From Rhodopirellula baltica (GTDB lineage Bacteria > Planctomycetota > Planctomycetia > Pirellulales > Pirellulaceae): a DNA stretch of 64,000 nt. The stretch spans positions 1 through 64,000 of the forward strand of contig PPHI01000099.1 in the NCBI GenBank assembly GCA_002901265.1, read 5' to 3'. Below are positions 44,886 to 54,813 of this stretch, one piece after another. The notes below the pieces were generated by a model, which worked only from the letters and a program-made list of their open reading frames with translations, ran no database searches and was not told the DNA's origin. The number at the start of each line of letters is the position of its first letter. Position 1 is the first letter of the stretch. A program made the translations under genes and the position numbers.

Positions 44886-47800
44886 TTACTTGGCTTCGGT
44901 TTCTTCCGCGATGCGTTGCATCTCTTCAGCGATCTCCGCATCGTTCTTGCCAGCTTCGCCGCCTTCATTGGCAAGCTTCAAACGCCTGCGAGCATCACGA
45001 GCAAGCACAAATGCCTCTTGTCCGAACACTCCTGCCAGCACCAAGAATGCGGCGACCATCACCAGCTTGATCGTCGACGACCAGCTTACAAAGATGAAAA
45101 CGCCCAACGCCATGAGCACGAAGGATGCGGACAAAGCCGTTTTCCAAATCGCGTTCATTTGCGTATCGCGAGCTTGAATTCGGATGCTGCGGGCGACCGC
45201 ATTGCGTGCAGACTGATTGGCCAACTCACGCATCGCGGAGAGATTCTTCTTCAACTCCGGTGCTTGTGAACGAGGCACAAGCGGTTCCGCATGGATGGCG
45301 GGCGATTTTGCAACCGCTTCCTCATCCAGATCAACGACTGAATCAGAATCGTCTTCGTCTAGTTCGTCGTAGTTCGGAACTTTTGGCTTTGCTTTCGCAG
45401 CGGCAGCGAGGGCTGGTGCGGGAGCCGGTGGCTGGATGGGGGCTGGCATGGGAGCAGGCGTGCTGCCACCTTGCACGCGTTGCAGCAAACGACTCATGTA
45501 GGCCTCAATCGAATCGTCCTCTGCGGACGGTTCGGCCGATGGAAGCGTTTGATGTGCGTTTAGCTGGGCAGTGTCTGTATTGTCATCGAAGGATGTCGCC
45601 AAAGGCTGCGCATCATCTTGATCGTCGTATCGTTCGTCGCGTTCATCCGCGCGGTCGTATTCGTCCCGAGATGAGGCGAAGTTCCATTGCCCACCCGATT
45701 CAGCGAGTTCATCGCGATCGGCCATCACCATCGTGGGTTCGTGATCAGAATCCGCCGACTCATCAAAATCCTGATGCGATGCATTTTCATGTTCGCGCTC
45801 GGCATCTAAATCACGAATCAGCATTTGGGCAAGACTTCCGATCGCCGGTTCGTCCTGCGGTTCTTCGTGCGGCTCGTTATCCTGTTGACCGAACGGCTGA
45901 TCGAACTCCGTTCCGCCAGCCTCTTCGCCTGGCTGCCACATTTGCGTCGAAGTATAGGATTCGTCCGCTTCGCTAGAAGATTCTTCACTCGACCAATGCG
46001 ATGCGTGAATCTCTTCCTCCGCAACCTGCTCTACCTCGTCGATCGCATTCTCTGGCTCTTCGACATCCGGTGTACTGAATTGGCTTTGTTCACCGGGCAT
46101 GAAGTCCGCCCAGCTTAGCGGTTGATCTCGCTCGATTGACTGTTCGACGATGGGCTCCTCTTCGACGAGTTGCTCGTCGAATTGCTCGTCGAGATGCTCA
46201 GCAGGTGGTTCGATCTGCTGTTCCGGCTCCGTCGCTTCATACTCGGGTGACTCAAGTGCAGACGACTCGTGTGCGAAATCGGATGCAGCTTGATCGGCAT
46301 CCCAAGCAACAGACTCTTTGCGTTCGGTTTCGTCGATCGCCTGTTGCACGTGATGCTCCAAGTCATCGATCGCGTCCGAAACAGATTGTTCCGGCGACTC
46401 ATCCTGCCAGCTGATCGACTCAGCACTCGCCGCCTCGTCTACCGGGCTTTCTTCATATCCCCATGAAGACGCTTTGGGAATTTCGTGCCCTTCTTCGGCA
46501 GCCGCATCGGTACGCCATTGCTGATCCTCCACCGATTCATCTTCGACCATTTCGGCAGACGAAGTCTCCACTTCGGTCGCCAGATGTGCTTCGGTTTCAA
46601 GCTCGTATTGCGATTCCGTTTCCTCTTCGCTGAACGAGTCCGCCTCACCGACAAGCTGCTCCTCGTCGTTGACTGAAATGTCGTCCAGGTTGACGATCGA
46701 ATCGGTCTCGCGGCCATGATAGGCTTCCGCCAATGGCATTTCGTGTTCGTCTTCGTCCTCGACCGATTCCAGATCGATGTCTGCGAAGGGATCAATTGGC
46801 TCTGATTCGCGAAGTTGCTCGTCTGACGACCACGATGCCGATGCTTCGTCGTATGCCGCTTCGTCGTCGCCTACTGATTCTTCGGTGACCGCGTCTGCCG
46901 CCCCATCAAAACTGTCAGCTTGATCGGTATACCAATCGTTGGGCGAGGGCGTTTGAACGGAAACATCAGCGTCCGCGTTCTGTGGCAATGCCACCATTTC
47001 AGCGGCTTGGGCGGCAGCATGTTGGGCAGCAGAGATCTCGTCCTGCAGTTTTTGAATCTCTTCCCGCAAAGCTGATTCGCTTGACTGGCGTTCGGTTTCC
47101 AGCTTGGCAACGGTTTCGGCATGATCGGTTTTTAAACGCTCGATGTCCTCACGTGCGTTCCGCAACTCATTTTCAAGATCCTCAAATCGCTGTGGGTCGA
47201 TCGTCGACGCCGAACCCTCGTCACTTTTGGCTGTCGCGTCGGACAGATCACGAGTCAGCGCCTCGTTTGCTTCACGCAACTTTGCCAGTTCGGTGTTGGC
47301 ACCGGAAAGCTGCACCGACAATTCGTTGATTGTGTTTTGCAGCTGGTCGGACTCGATCTCCCACGAGTCTTGTTGGGCCGTCTGTCGGTTCTGATTTTGA
47401 TCGACGAGCAGTTCCAATTGGCGAATCGAGGCGTTAGCGCCTTCAAATTCGTTCTGCCATTTCGAAGCTTGCTCAGCGGCTTTGGACAGACTTTCTTGAA
47501 GCTCAGCGATTTCCTGCTTGAGCGAAACGATTGTCTCTTCGGCGACCAGCTGCTCGTACTCTGCCGATTCGGCCTTCGCTTTCAGCTCGGTGACCTGCTG
47601 GTCGGAGCTGGATTGCTGGTCATCGTTTGCTTCACGCAGATCTGCAAGCTGTTTTTCCAGTTCGTCGATTCGCGACTGAGTCTGTTCGCATTCCAACAAA
47701 GCAGCTTGCTGATCTTCCGACGCTTGCTTGCGGACGGCTTCAAGCTCTGCTTGATACTCGGCTGCCTTCGCTTCGAACTCAGAAATCGACTGTTCGAACT

Positions 47801-49166
47801 CAGCTTCCTTCAACTCGGCAGCGGAGAGCTGATCACGGTATTGATCGGAAGTTTGATGAGCTTGTTTGGCGTCATTGCGTGCTTGTGCCAACTCCTCGCC
47901 ACTGGTGCGCAATTTGGCTTCCAGCTCTTGTTGGCGAGCTTGGCTTTCTTTCCGAAGCTCTTCTATTTTGGCGCGTGTGTTTTCGAGCTCTTTGGCAGAC
48001 CGATCGAGCTCCGTTTCCTTCGCGGCGCGGGCCGCTTCGCTAATCGCGCGGGCCTCAATTGCTTGGTCACGTTCGATGACCGCGTTATCGCGATTCAATT
48101 CCAATTCGGCGCGAAGTCGTTCGTGAGTCTCTTGCTCTTGACGCTCGCGCTGTTGGAGTTCGCTGTGTCGTTCCCGAAGCTCGCTGAGTTGCTCGTTCAA
48201 GGACGCGAACTCGTTTCGCATTCGTCCGATCGCATCGCTGGCCGACTTGGCTTGCGATTGAGTCTGCTCAAGTTGTCGCTGTACTTCGGCAGAACGCTGC
48301 GAGTACTCCTCTTCACGTTTCAACCATTCGTCTTGCTTTTGTTCCAGCTCTGCTTGACGGTCGGCAAGCGTCTCTTGAAGTCGTAGCAGCTCGGCCTCCT
48401 TCTCGGCGAGCTCTTCTCCGGTGGCCTTCTCGCGTTCCCGAAGCGATTTCAGCTCATCTTGCGCGGCGGCGTACGTCGCTTGGATTTCACGAACGGCTGA
48501 TTCCTGCGCGACCAGTTTGGACTCGCGTTTCTGCAGATCGTTGACACGCTGCCAAAGCTCTGTTTCACGACCGTGCAACGCCGTCTCGCGATTGTCGCAA
48601 CGCGTTTCACGGATTTCACATTCCGCATGGCGGGCATGCCACTGCTGACTGAGTTCGGTCAGTCGCTGCCGCATCAACGTTTCGTTGTTCGGCCCAAATT
48701 GGTTTTTCGGGGGAGCGGCTGAACGTGGCAGAGACAACGAACGCGCCGCGGCGGCGGGATCGGAAGGCAGTGTCAGCAACTCAAATCGATAGTCGCCCAT
48801 CCGGATGATATCGCCGACACGCAAATCCGTTTCGGCAACTCGTTCGCCGTTGTATTCCAAAGGCACTGAATAGGCACGCATCAGCACACGCTGGGCGTCG
48901 CGCAGCAACACCGCGTGCATTGGACGCAACGCCGGGTCTTCTAGACGGATCGAACAGCCTTCGCCGCTGCCAAAGGTGTAGCGGTTTCCGGTCAGACGCA
49001 ATCGCCGCGATGGCGTGCCGGGCCGAATGACGCGAAACTCGATTGCGCCGGTAGTATGAACCGTCATCGGGTTTCCGAGAGTCTGCTCGGCAGCTGCCGA
49101 AGCAAAGCCTTTTGTGAACAGCTCGCTTTGCATCGATTCGTTATGCGACTGGGTGAAATCTTCCAT
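44886..49166 (-). CDS. Giant FHA-domain coiled-coil membrane protein
   Basis: The 1426-residue protein has an FHA phosphothreonine-binding domain (about 42-130: RYTFGSGEGCSIRLED, then YNGERV and VGDIIRMGDYRFELL), a very long coiled coil (about 160-760, rich in Glu, Gln, Ala, Leu), a very acidic disordered region rich in Ser/Glu/Asp (about 780-1260) with a Pro/Ala linker, and two transmembrane helices near the C-terminus (about 1350-1395). It would reach from the membrane into the cytoplasm with the FHA head far away. A role in cell structure or Ser/Thr-kinase signalling is inferred. GGAG precedes the ATG at 49166. Long plus-strand frames inside it are compositional shadows. Confidence 0.85.
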   Translation of the reverse strand: MEDFTQSHNESMQSELFTKGFASAAAEQTLGNPMTVHTTGAIEFRVIRPGTPSRRLRLTGNRYTFGSGEGCSIRLEDPALRPMHAVLLRDAQRVLMRAYSVPLEYNGERVAETDLRVGDIIRMGDYRFELLTLPSDPAAAARSLSLPRSAAPPKNQFGPNNETLMRQRLTELSQQWHARHAECEIRETRCDNRETALHGRETELWQRVNDLQKRESKLVAQESAVREIQATYAAAQDELKSLREREKATGEELAEKEAELLRLQETLADRQAELEQKQDEWLKREEEYSQRSAEVQRQLEQTQSQAKSASDAIGRMRNEFASLNEQLSELRERHSELQQRERQEQETHERLRAELELNRDNAVIERDQAIEARAISEAARAAKETELDRSAKELENTRAKIEELRKESQARQQELEAKLRTSGEELAQARNDAKQAHQTSDQYRDQLSAAELKEAEFEQSISEFEAKAAEYQAELEAVRKQASEDQQAALLECEQTQSRIDELEKQLADLREANDDQQSSSDQQVTELKAKAESAEYEQLVAEETIVSLKQEIAELQESLSKAAEQASKWQNEFEGANASIRQLELLVDQNQNRQTAQQDSWEIESDQLQNTINELSVQLSGANTELAKLREANEALTRDLSDATAKSDEGSASTIDPQRFEDLENELRNAREDIERLKTDHAETVAKLETERQSSESALREEIQKLQDEISAAQHAAAQAAEMVALPQNADADVSVQTPSPNDWYTDQADSFDGAADAVTEESVGDDEAAYDEASASWSSDEQLRESEPIDPFADIDLESVEDEDEHEMPLAEAYHGRETDSIVNLDDISVNDEEQLVGEADSFSEEETESQYELETEAHLATEVETSSAEMVEDESVEDQQWRTDAAAEEGHEIPKASSWGYEESPVDEAASAESISWQDESPEQSVSDAIDDLEHHVQQAIDETERKESVAWDADQAASDFAHESSALESPEYEATEPEQQIEPPAEHLDEQFDEQLVEEEPIVEQSIERDQPLSWADFMPGEQSQFSTPDVEEPENAIDEVEQVAEEEIHASHWSSEESSSEADESYTSTQMWQPGEEAGGTEFDQPFGQQDNEPHEEPQDEPAIGSLAQMLIRDLDAEREHENASHQDFDESADSDHEPTMVMADRDELAESGGQWNFASSRDEYDRADERDERYDDQDDAQPLATSFDDNTDTAQLNAHQTLPSAEPSAEDDSIEAYMSRLLQRVQGGSTPAPMPAPIQPPAPAPALAAAAKAKPKVPNYDELDEDDSDSVVDLDEEAVAKSPAIHAEPLVPRSQAPELKKNLSAMRELANQSARNAVARSIRIQARDTQMNAIWKTALSASFVLMALGVFIFVSWSSTIKLVMVAAFLVLAGVFGQEAFVLARDARRRLKLANEGGEAGKNDAEIAEEMQRIAEETEAK

Positions 49167-49712
49167 GATCGTGCTCCGGTCTGATTTGCTGGGCCCGACT
49201 CCGAGGATTGGATTGGATTCGCAAACACCACGCATCCTTCGTTCAAGTGCGATTTGTCTGTGGTGCCGCTTTGGGTGGGTGATGGGCGCAGCCGTTTTCT
49301 TCGTTTCGGCTGGTTGGGTTGCCCGTGTGAAGCTAATCGGGAACATCGATAACGATTTGCGCGGGCCAACTGCCCAGGACGCCCTGATTAGGGGGTGACA
49401 TCCGTTTTTCCAACTGTCTCACGCTGCCAGGGTGGTGAGGGCGATCCTGGTCGCATAAAAACCGGATAATTGGCCGTTAAAACTCCCTTGGTTGACCATT
49501 AGGGCCTTTTCGAAAGCTTTCAGAGGTGACTTTGTGGCAATCGCTCCTACTATTAGGCACCGCGTGGTGCCACAACCAGTTGCGGCGGTTACGAATTGAA
49601 ATTTCGGCATGATCCAACGGCGGCCCGCTGCGTAAGTTAGGGTGTGAGCGGGGGCTCAACAGAGATGCCGCAGATGGCAGTTTGTGCTAGAGAACAGAAA
49701 CTAGGTGCTCCG
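49167..49712. other. Divergent intergenic region between FHA and DksA-type genes
   Basis: About 545 bp. It holds a perfect hairpin GGCACC-GCGT-GGTGCC at 49557-49572. No coding frame with family-like sequence; frames that cross it only extend the flanking genes. Promoters for both genes must lie here, but I cannot place boxes with confidence. Confidence 0.45.
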
Positions 49713-50120
49713 ATGGCCAGAAAAGACTCGCTCGAAAAGCTTCGTAAAATCCTCCAAAAACGCCGCGACGCCCTCGTGCGATCGGCTTTGGGTGACCTCA
49801 GCTTGCTTCAAGGCAAAGCCAACAAATCGGCTGACGTGCTTGATGCCGTCGCTGATACCGTTCAATCGGAGCTCAATAGCCAACTTCTCGAAGTTGAAAG
49901 CCGTGAGCTTGCCGCGATCGATCAGGCCATCGAACGACTCGATCGTGGCGAATACGGTACCTGCGAAGAATGCGGGAAGCCGATTCCCCTCACCAGGCTG
50001 CGAGCCGTCCCGCATGCCCGTGAATGCATTGGTTGCCACCGTCTTGCCGAACAACGACGCTCGCATCCGGCCGCCCACATGAGCCGAATGATCGATTCGT
50101 ACCAGACCGATGGTGCTTGA
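49713..50120 (+). CDS. DksA/TraR-type zinc-finger regulator
   Basis: The 135-residue protein has the DksA layout: a helical hairpin (about 5-75), then RLDRGEYGTCEECGKPIPLTR and ECIGC giving the four-cysteine zinc finger. DksA proteins bind the RNA polymerase secondary channel and modulate promoters in starvation, usually with ppGpp. Here the coiled-coil tip residues (DVLDAVADTVQSELN) include aspartates like those needed for DksA activity, but the match is partial. The ATG at 49713 is preferred; the frame is open further upstream. Confidence 0.88.
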   Translation: MARKDSLEKLRKILQKRRDALVRSALGDLSLLQGKANKSADVLDAVADTVQSELNSQLLEVESRELAAIDQAIERLDRGEYGTCEECGKPIPLTRLRAVPHARECIGCHRLAEQRRSHPAAHMSRMIDSYQTDGA

Positions 50121-50346
50121 AAATCGGTGCTCACTTGCTTACTGAACGGTCGTCTAGACCGTCTGTAGGGGTGTTACCACCGCCCGTCGTTAAGAGAATC
50201 GGCCGGTCTGTATTGTTCTAGCGTTAACGATTCTTCGCTTCTGTTCGGCCAGGGATAGCCCTTGCAAGCAAACCAAAGTTGTTTGCTTGCAATCGACGAT
50301 TGCTACAGGGACGACGCCTCCCCGTCGCAACCTCCCCTTTCTAAGT

Positions 50347-51735
50347 ATGGCACTCCCTATGGTCCAACTCCTGCGTTCAAGCGAGTCCGATGCTCGCAGA
50401 CGATTGAGCTGTATGCTGCGCCAAAGCGGTGTTCGTTCGTTCGCCTTGTCCGCGGTCGCGGCTTTGACATTTGCAACGTGCAACAGTGCAACGGCCCAAA
50501 CGGCATCCCGCCAATCGCATGCCCCGCCTGCCAATCAATCCGGCGCATACGAACGTCACAGCAAAGGGGTCTCAATTGACTCGCCCACACAGGGCAACGC
50601 CTCGGGTGAAACGTATCAACTGATGCGTCCGTCGCTCGAGCGTCCATCGCTTCCGACGCCGCCAGAGATCAGCACCCCATCACTGGGAAGTGCGTTGGGC
50701 AGTTCCGCAGGCGATGCCTCGGCGATGATCGACCAACAACGCGAAGCCCTGTTCGAAGAACTGGCCGAAGAGTTCAACGCTTTCGACCGCTTAGGACGCT
50801 TGGTCCGCAAGGTGTCCCACCTGGTGAAACCCAGTGTGATTCACATCGAAGCGCACAAGACTGAAACCAACAACGGAAAATACGAATCCTACGACGAAGC
50901 CGGCAGTGGCGTTGTCGTCGCGATTTCCGGTGGCCTCTGGATATTGACCAATCGTCACGTGATCCAAGGTGCTCGTCCCAACGAAATCATGTTGCGAAGC
51001 TCCGACGGACGTCAATTCCGGCCGGCGCAAATCTATACCGATGAAGGCACCGATGTTGCCGTCATGCAAGTAACGAACATGGACTTGCCGGCTGCTCATG
51101 TCGGTGACAGCGAGTCCGTCGGGATTGGTGACTTTACGATCGCGATCGGCAGCCCATTTGGACTCAGCCACTCGGTAACGTTTGGGATCCTGAGCGCCAA
51201 AGGCCGACGAGATCTGTCGCTCGGTGACAAGAAGATTGACTTGCAAGACTTCTTTCAAACCGATGCCGCGATCAATCCAGGTAACAGCGGCGGTCCCCTG
51301 TTGAATCTACGTGGCGAAGTCATCGGGCTGAACACCGCTATCGCCAGCAGCAGCGGCGGAAGCGAAGGGATCGGTTTCGCGATTCCGATCAATATGGCTA
51401 TGCGAGTCGCCGACGAATTGGTCCGCTATGGTCGTTATCGTCGCGGATACTTGGGCGTCGTTCTGGATCCTGACTTTGGGCCACAAGACCTTGGCGCTGC
51501 CGCGTTACTTCGGGGCGGGGCATTGGTAAAAACCGTTCATCGCGGATCACCTGCGGCGAAGGCCAACCTGCAACGTGGCGATATCATCGTTCAGTTCAAC
51601 GGAACCAATGTCGAAAATGACGATCACTTGGTCGCCCAAGTTGGCATGACACCGATTGGTTCTCACATCCCGATGGTCATCCACCGAGATGGAAAGAATT
51701 ATCGCGCCGAAGTCGAATTAACCGACCTCAACTGA
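50347..51735 (+). CDS. HtrA/DegP-like serine protease with PDZ domain
   Basis: The catalytic triad is visible: His in ILTNRHVIQGA, Asp in EGTDVAVMQV and Ser in NPGNSGGPLLNL. One PDZ domain follows (YLGVVLDPDFG, then GSPAAKANLQRGDIIVQFNG). A signal-like segment (FALSAVAALTFATCNSATAQ) and a Pro/Ser-rich linker precede the protease domain, so it works in the periplasm on misfolded proteins. DegP usually has two PDZ domains and DegS one. The start is uncertain: ATGs at 50347, 50359 and 50413 are all possible, and none has a strong ribosome-binding site. Confidence 0.88.
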   Translation: MALPMVQLLRSSESDARRRLSCMLRQSGVRSFALSAVAALTFATCNSATAQTASRQSHAPPANQSGAYERHSKGVSIDSPTQGNASGETYQLMRPSLERPSLPTPPEISTPSLGSALGSSAGDASAMIDQQREALFEELAEEFNAFDRLGRLVRKVSHLVKPSVIHIEAHKTETNNGKYESYDEAGSGVVVAISGGLWILTNRHVIQGARPNEIMLRSSDGRQFRPAQIYTDEGTDVAVMQVTNMDLPAAHVGDSESVGIGDFTIAIGSPFGLSHSVTFGILSAKGRRDLSLGDKKIDLQDFFQTDAAINPGNSGGPLLNLRGEVIGLNTAIASSSGGSEGIGFAIPINMAMRVADELVRYGRYRRGYLGVVLDPDFGPQDLGAAALLRGGALVKTVHRGSPAAKANLQRGDIIVQFNGTNVENDDHLVAQVGMTPIGSHIPMVIHRDGKNYRAEVELTDLN

Positions 51736-51743
51736 TTTCCTCA

Positions 51744-53768
51744 TCACACGTTTGGGAATTCGAACACACTGCGGTACGCCTGCTTTTGCTCGAAGTATTC
51801 AAGCATCCGGCCGTAAAACTCGTTGCCACCCAACGTCGCACTGTCACCGACCACGATCAATTTTCGACGTGCTCGGGTCAGGGCCACGTTGGTACGACGC
51901 CTGTCCTGCAAGAACCCGATCTCGCCGCGATCATTGCTGCGAGTCATCGTGATCAAAACGGCTTCTTTTTCTCGGCCTTGAAAGCCATCAACGGTGTCGA
52001 TTTCGATCTCTCGAAGCGACGGTAGATTGCGCAGCCAACGTACTTGGGCGGCGTAAGGTGCGATGATTGCGATCTGGTCCGGATCCAGTCCCGCATCGAC
52101 CAGTTCCATTGCGAATTGTTCAATCAGTTTCGCTTCACCGGCATTGAATTTGCTTTCGCCATCCCGCTCGATCTCTTCGGAAAAGTTCGCACCGGCAGTA
52201 TCGACGAACATCAATGGCGTTTCTGTCAAATCAGTTGTCTCAACACCAGGCAGATCACACAACCGGTGTTCGGCAACGCTGGCGTCAGCGATCAGTGTTC
52301 CGTCGTAGAATTCATCTGACGAGAACTCCATGATGTCGCGGTGCATACGGTACTGAACCGTCAGTCGCCGATACACCGATTCGCCTTCGCGTTCGATCAA
52401 TCGGTGCATCATCGAATCGCGCATGCCTTCGCTTGCCGCCTGATCAGACAGCACCGTTGGCGGCAATTGGCAATGATCACCGGCCATGATGACCATGTCA
52501 GCACGGAGCACCGCTTGCCACACGCTTGACTCGGTACATTGGCATGCCTCGTCAATCACAACGGTGTCAAATGTCGAACCTGCCAACAAGTCATCATCGA
52601 TTGTCGTCGTCGTGCAAATCACGTCCGCGTTGTCGATAATGCTGCGAACGACACTTCGTTCCAAGGACCGGATCTGACCGCGAAGGTCACCGGCAGTGCT
52701 GTATAGCAAATTACGGCGACGTCTCGCGTCTTTTCCCCGTCCTGGTCGTGCCGCCGAACGTAGTAATTCATCCAATTCACGCCGCATGTCTTTGATCACC
52801 GCGGCGGATGAATCATTATCGACAAGCTCGTCCAAGGTATGCCCACGAAGTGATTCAAAGACGCGTGCGGGATGGCCGACGCGAAGAACGTTGGGAACCA
52901 TCGGAACCAACCGTTCAAGCAAGTTATCGACCGCCGTGTTGCTCGGCGCACAAGCGAGCACTTTGTCACCGCGTTCGACCGCCTGATAAATCACCTCGGC
53001 GAGTGTAGTCGTTTTGCCGGTCCCAGGCGGTCCGTGCAAGATCGCGATGTCAGGCGAAGCCAACGCAAACTTCACGGCGTCTTGTTGCGGGGGATTCAGC
53101 GATGTCAAAAAGCGCACGTCATCCGGGTCACCTTGGCGGATGGGACGTTGGCTTAAAATCATGTCGCGGAGCTGCTTGATTCGCCCTGAAGCGACTCGTG
53201 CAGACGCCATTGCAGCGAGTTGTCGCCGACGGGTCGTTTCATCCGGCGACATATCGATTCGCAAACGATCCGACTCGGGCCAACGTTCGGTGGCGACCTG
53301 AATCACGTTCTGATTGCGGCGGCTGACCACACCAGCGATGCCGTGATCCGAAGGGTCATCGGAATCCGAAATCACAACTGGCGACCCGACCTTCAAACGG
53401 TTCATCGGCAGAGGACGACCGTCGATTTTTACGAAGTCGAACAAGATCCGCCCGGCCAGGCCGGTCTGATGATCTTGAATCTGCAATGCCAACAGCGTCT
53501 CGCCGCTGCGTTCTGCATCACGGGCTTTTTGAATTTGCCGGCGACGAGCCATCCGTTGACGCTCGGCCTCGCCTTCCAAATCAAGCCAACGGGCGAGGGC
53601 TTCGAAATAGTTATCTTCGCGAAGAAGATTAAGATCCAACTTCCGGGACTGCATGTCGTCGAGATTACCGTTGGTTGTTCCTTCCTGAACAGCCGGTTCC
53701 GGTGCCCGGTTCAGATCACAGTCGGGAATGTCATTCGTGCTGAGAAGCGTTCTTGCGGTAATCATCAT
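51744..53768 (-). CDS. UPF1/IGHMBP2-like superfamily 1B helicase
   Basis: The 674-residue protein has an N-terminal beta-barrel-like region with a DNA/RNA-binding character (about 90-190), then SF1 motifs: Walker A GPPGTGKTTTLAEV, Ia ACAPSNTAVDNL, II VIDEACQ, III MAGDHCQLPP, IV QYRMHRDIM, V TVDGFQGREKEAVLI and VI NVALTRARRKLIVVG. These are the UPF1/SMUBP-2 branch of 5'-3' RNA/DNA helicases. In bacteria such proteins are poorly characterised. ATGs at 53765 and 53768 are equally good. The DUF1080 gene is upstream on the same strand. Confidence 0.92.
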   Translation of the reverse strand: MMITARTLLSTNDIPDCDLNRAPEPAVQEGTTNGNLDDMQSRKLDLNLLREDNYFEALARWLDLEGEAERQRMARRRQIQKARDAERSGETLLALQIQDHQTGLAGRILFDFVKIDGRPLPMNRLKVGSPVVISDSDDPSDHGIAGVVSRRNQNVIQVATERWPESDRLRIDMSPDETTRRRQLAAMASARVASGRIKQLRDMILSQRPIRQGDPDDVRFLTSLNPPQQDAVKFALASPDIAILHGPPGTGKTTTLAEVIYQAVERGDKVLACAPSNTAVDNLLERLVPMVPNVLRVGHPARVFESLRGHTLDELVDNDSSAAVIKDMRRELDELLRSAARPGRGKDARRRRNLLYSTAGDLRGQIRSLERSVVRSIIDNADVICTTTTIDDDLLAGSTFDTVVIDEACQCTESSVWQAVLRADMVIMAGDHCQLPPTVLSDQAASEGMRDSMMHRLIEREGESVYRRLTVQYRMHRDIMEFSSDEFYDGTLIADASVAEHRLCDLPGVETTDLTETPLMFVDTAGANFSEEIERDGESKFNAGEAKLIEQFAMELVDAGLDPDQIAIIAPYAAQVRWLRNLPSLREIEIDTVDGFQGREKEAVLITMTRSNDRGEIGFLQDRRRTNVALTRARRKLIVVGDSATLGGNEFYGRMLEYFEQKQAYRSVFEFPNV

Positions 53769-53856
53769 TGACCACCGCAAGTTCACCCAGTTTAGGCGAC
53801 CGCTGCGCCGATGTCATCGGAGGCAATCTGCCACCGAACGCTACCGACCTGCAGAA

Positions 53857-54639
53857 TTATTTTTCGATCGGAATTTCTTTGTCACCGTCACGCAAGAACG
53901 GGTCGCGGGTTTGTTCGCCGGTCACCGTGGTCCACTCACGAACCCAGATATTGCGGAAACGGACGGGGTTGTTGTGATCCTGCAATCGAATCGAACCTTT
54001 CACGGGGTGTTTGTTGTACTCCGGTGGTCGGTTGTAAGGGGTGTCGCCTTTGAGTTCGAAGTGGTTCAGTAAGACAACACCATTGTGAATCGCGGTGATA
54101 TACGCGGGCGACTTCAGGCTGCCGTCATCTTCGAATCGAGGTGCCGTCCAAATTACGTCGTAGGTATTCCACTCGCCCGGCGCGCGCATGGCGTTGGCCA
54201 TCGGCGGGGTCTGCTTGTAAATGGCCCCAGCTTGCCCGTCGTAATAGGTGTCGTTTTGTGACGAATCCAAAATTTGGATTTCGTAGCGATCGTTAAAGAA
54301 CAATCCGCTGTTGCCGCGACCTTGCCCTCTGCCTTTGGGAGGATTGGGCGCAGACCATTCGATGTGGACTTGGCAATCCCCGAACTTTTCCTTGGTCACC
54401 AAAGTCCCTTTGCCGGCCACCATCGCGCCGTCTTCGACGGTCCAGTTCTCAGCACCATTCCAAGCCGATAGATCTTCGCCGCCGAATAAGACCACGGCAT
54501 CCGAAGGTGGCGAAGCAGCCGTTGGCCCGGGCTCGACAACAGGCGGCTGTTGCCATGTGATCCCGTTAAGGTACTCCTGGGCGGGACATGTCGCTGCAAA
54601 CGACAACACGGCGACAATGGCGAAGGTGCAATAACGCAT
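53857..54639 (-). CDS. DUF1080 (3-keto-disaccharide hydrolase-like) exported protein
   Basis: The 260-residue protein has a signal peptide (FAIVAVLSFAATCPAQ) and the DUF1080 beta-jelly-roll: LFGGEDLSAWNG, then GDCQVHIEW and GNSGLFFNDRYEIQILDS, ending with GSIRLQDHNNPVRFRNIWVRE. DUF1080 members are abundant in planctomycetes and some hydrolyse 3-keto-glycosides. It is likely periplasmic or surface-bound and works on carbohydrates. Confidence 0.92.
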   Translation of the reverse strand: MRYCTFAIVAVLSFAATCPAQEYLNGITWQQPPVVEPGPTAASPPSDAVVLFGGEDLSAWNGAENWTVEDGAMVAGKGTLVTKEKFGDCQVHIEWSAPNPPKGRGQGRGNSGLFFNDRYEIQILDSSQNDTYYDGQAGAIYKQTPPMANAMRAPGEWNTYDVIWTAPRFEDDGSLKSPAYITAIHNGVVLLNHFELKGDTPYNRPPEYNKHPVKGSIRLQDHNNPVRFRNIWVREWTTVTGEQTRDPFLRDGDKEIPIEK

Positions 54640-54813
54640 GGGGGCTCGAGTGGTTGGAAGTAGGAAGGTATTCCGCCCACCGGGAGAGACTCAGAATTGA
54701 AACCCGGCCGACGGCGAAGGACATTCGCAAAATCCACGAATGGGTTCCCATTATGGTCACCCAACGTGGAAGTCACAAATGGGCTGCGCCGCCCAGTTGC
54801 CAGCAGAGTCAGA

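Noticed and set aside
47337-48386. Long plus-strand open frame (about 350 codons) antisense to the FHA gene, and another at 45125-45976
   Set aside because: They arise from the Glu/Gln/Ser-rich codon pattern of the FHA gene on the other strand, have no start context and no family-like sequence.
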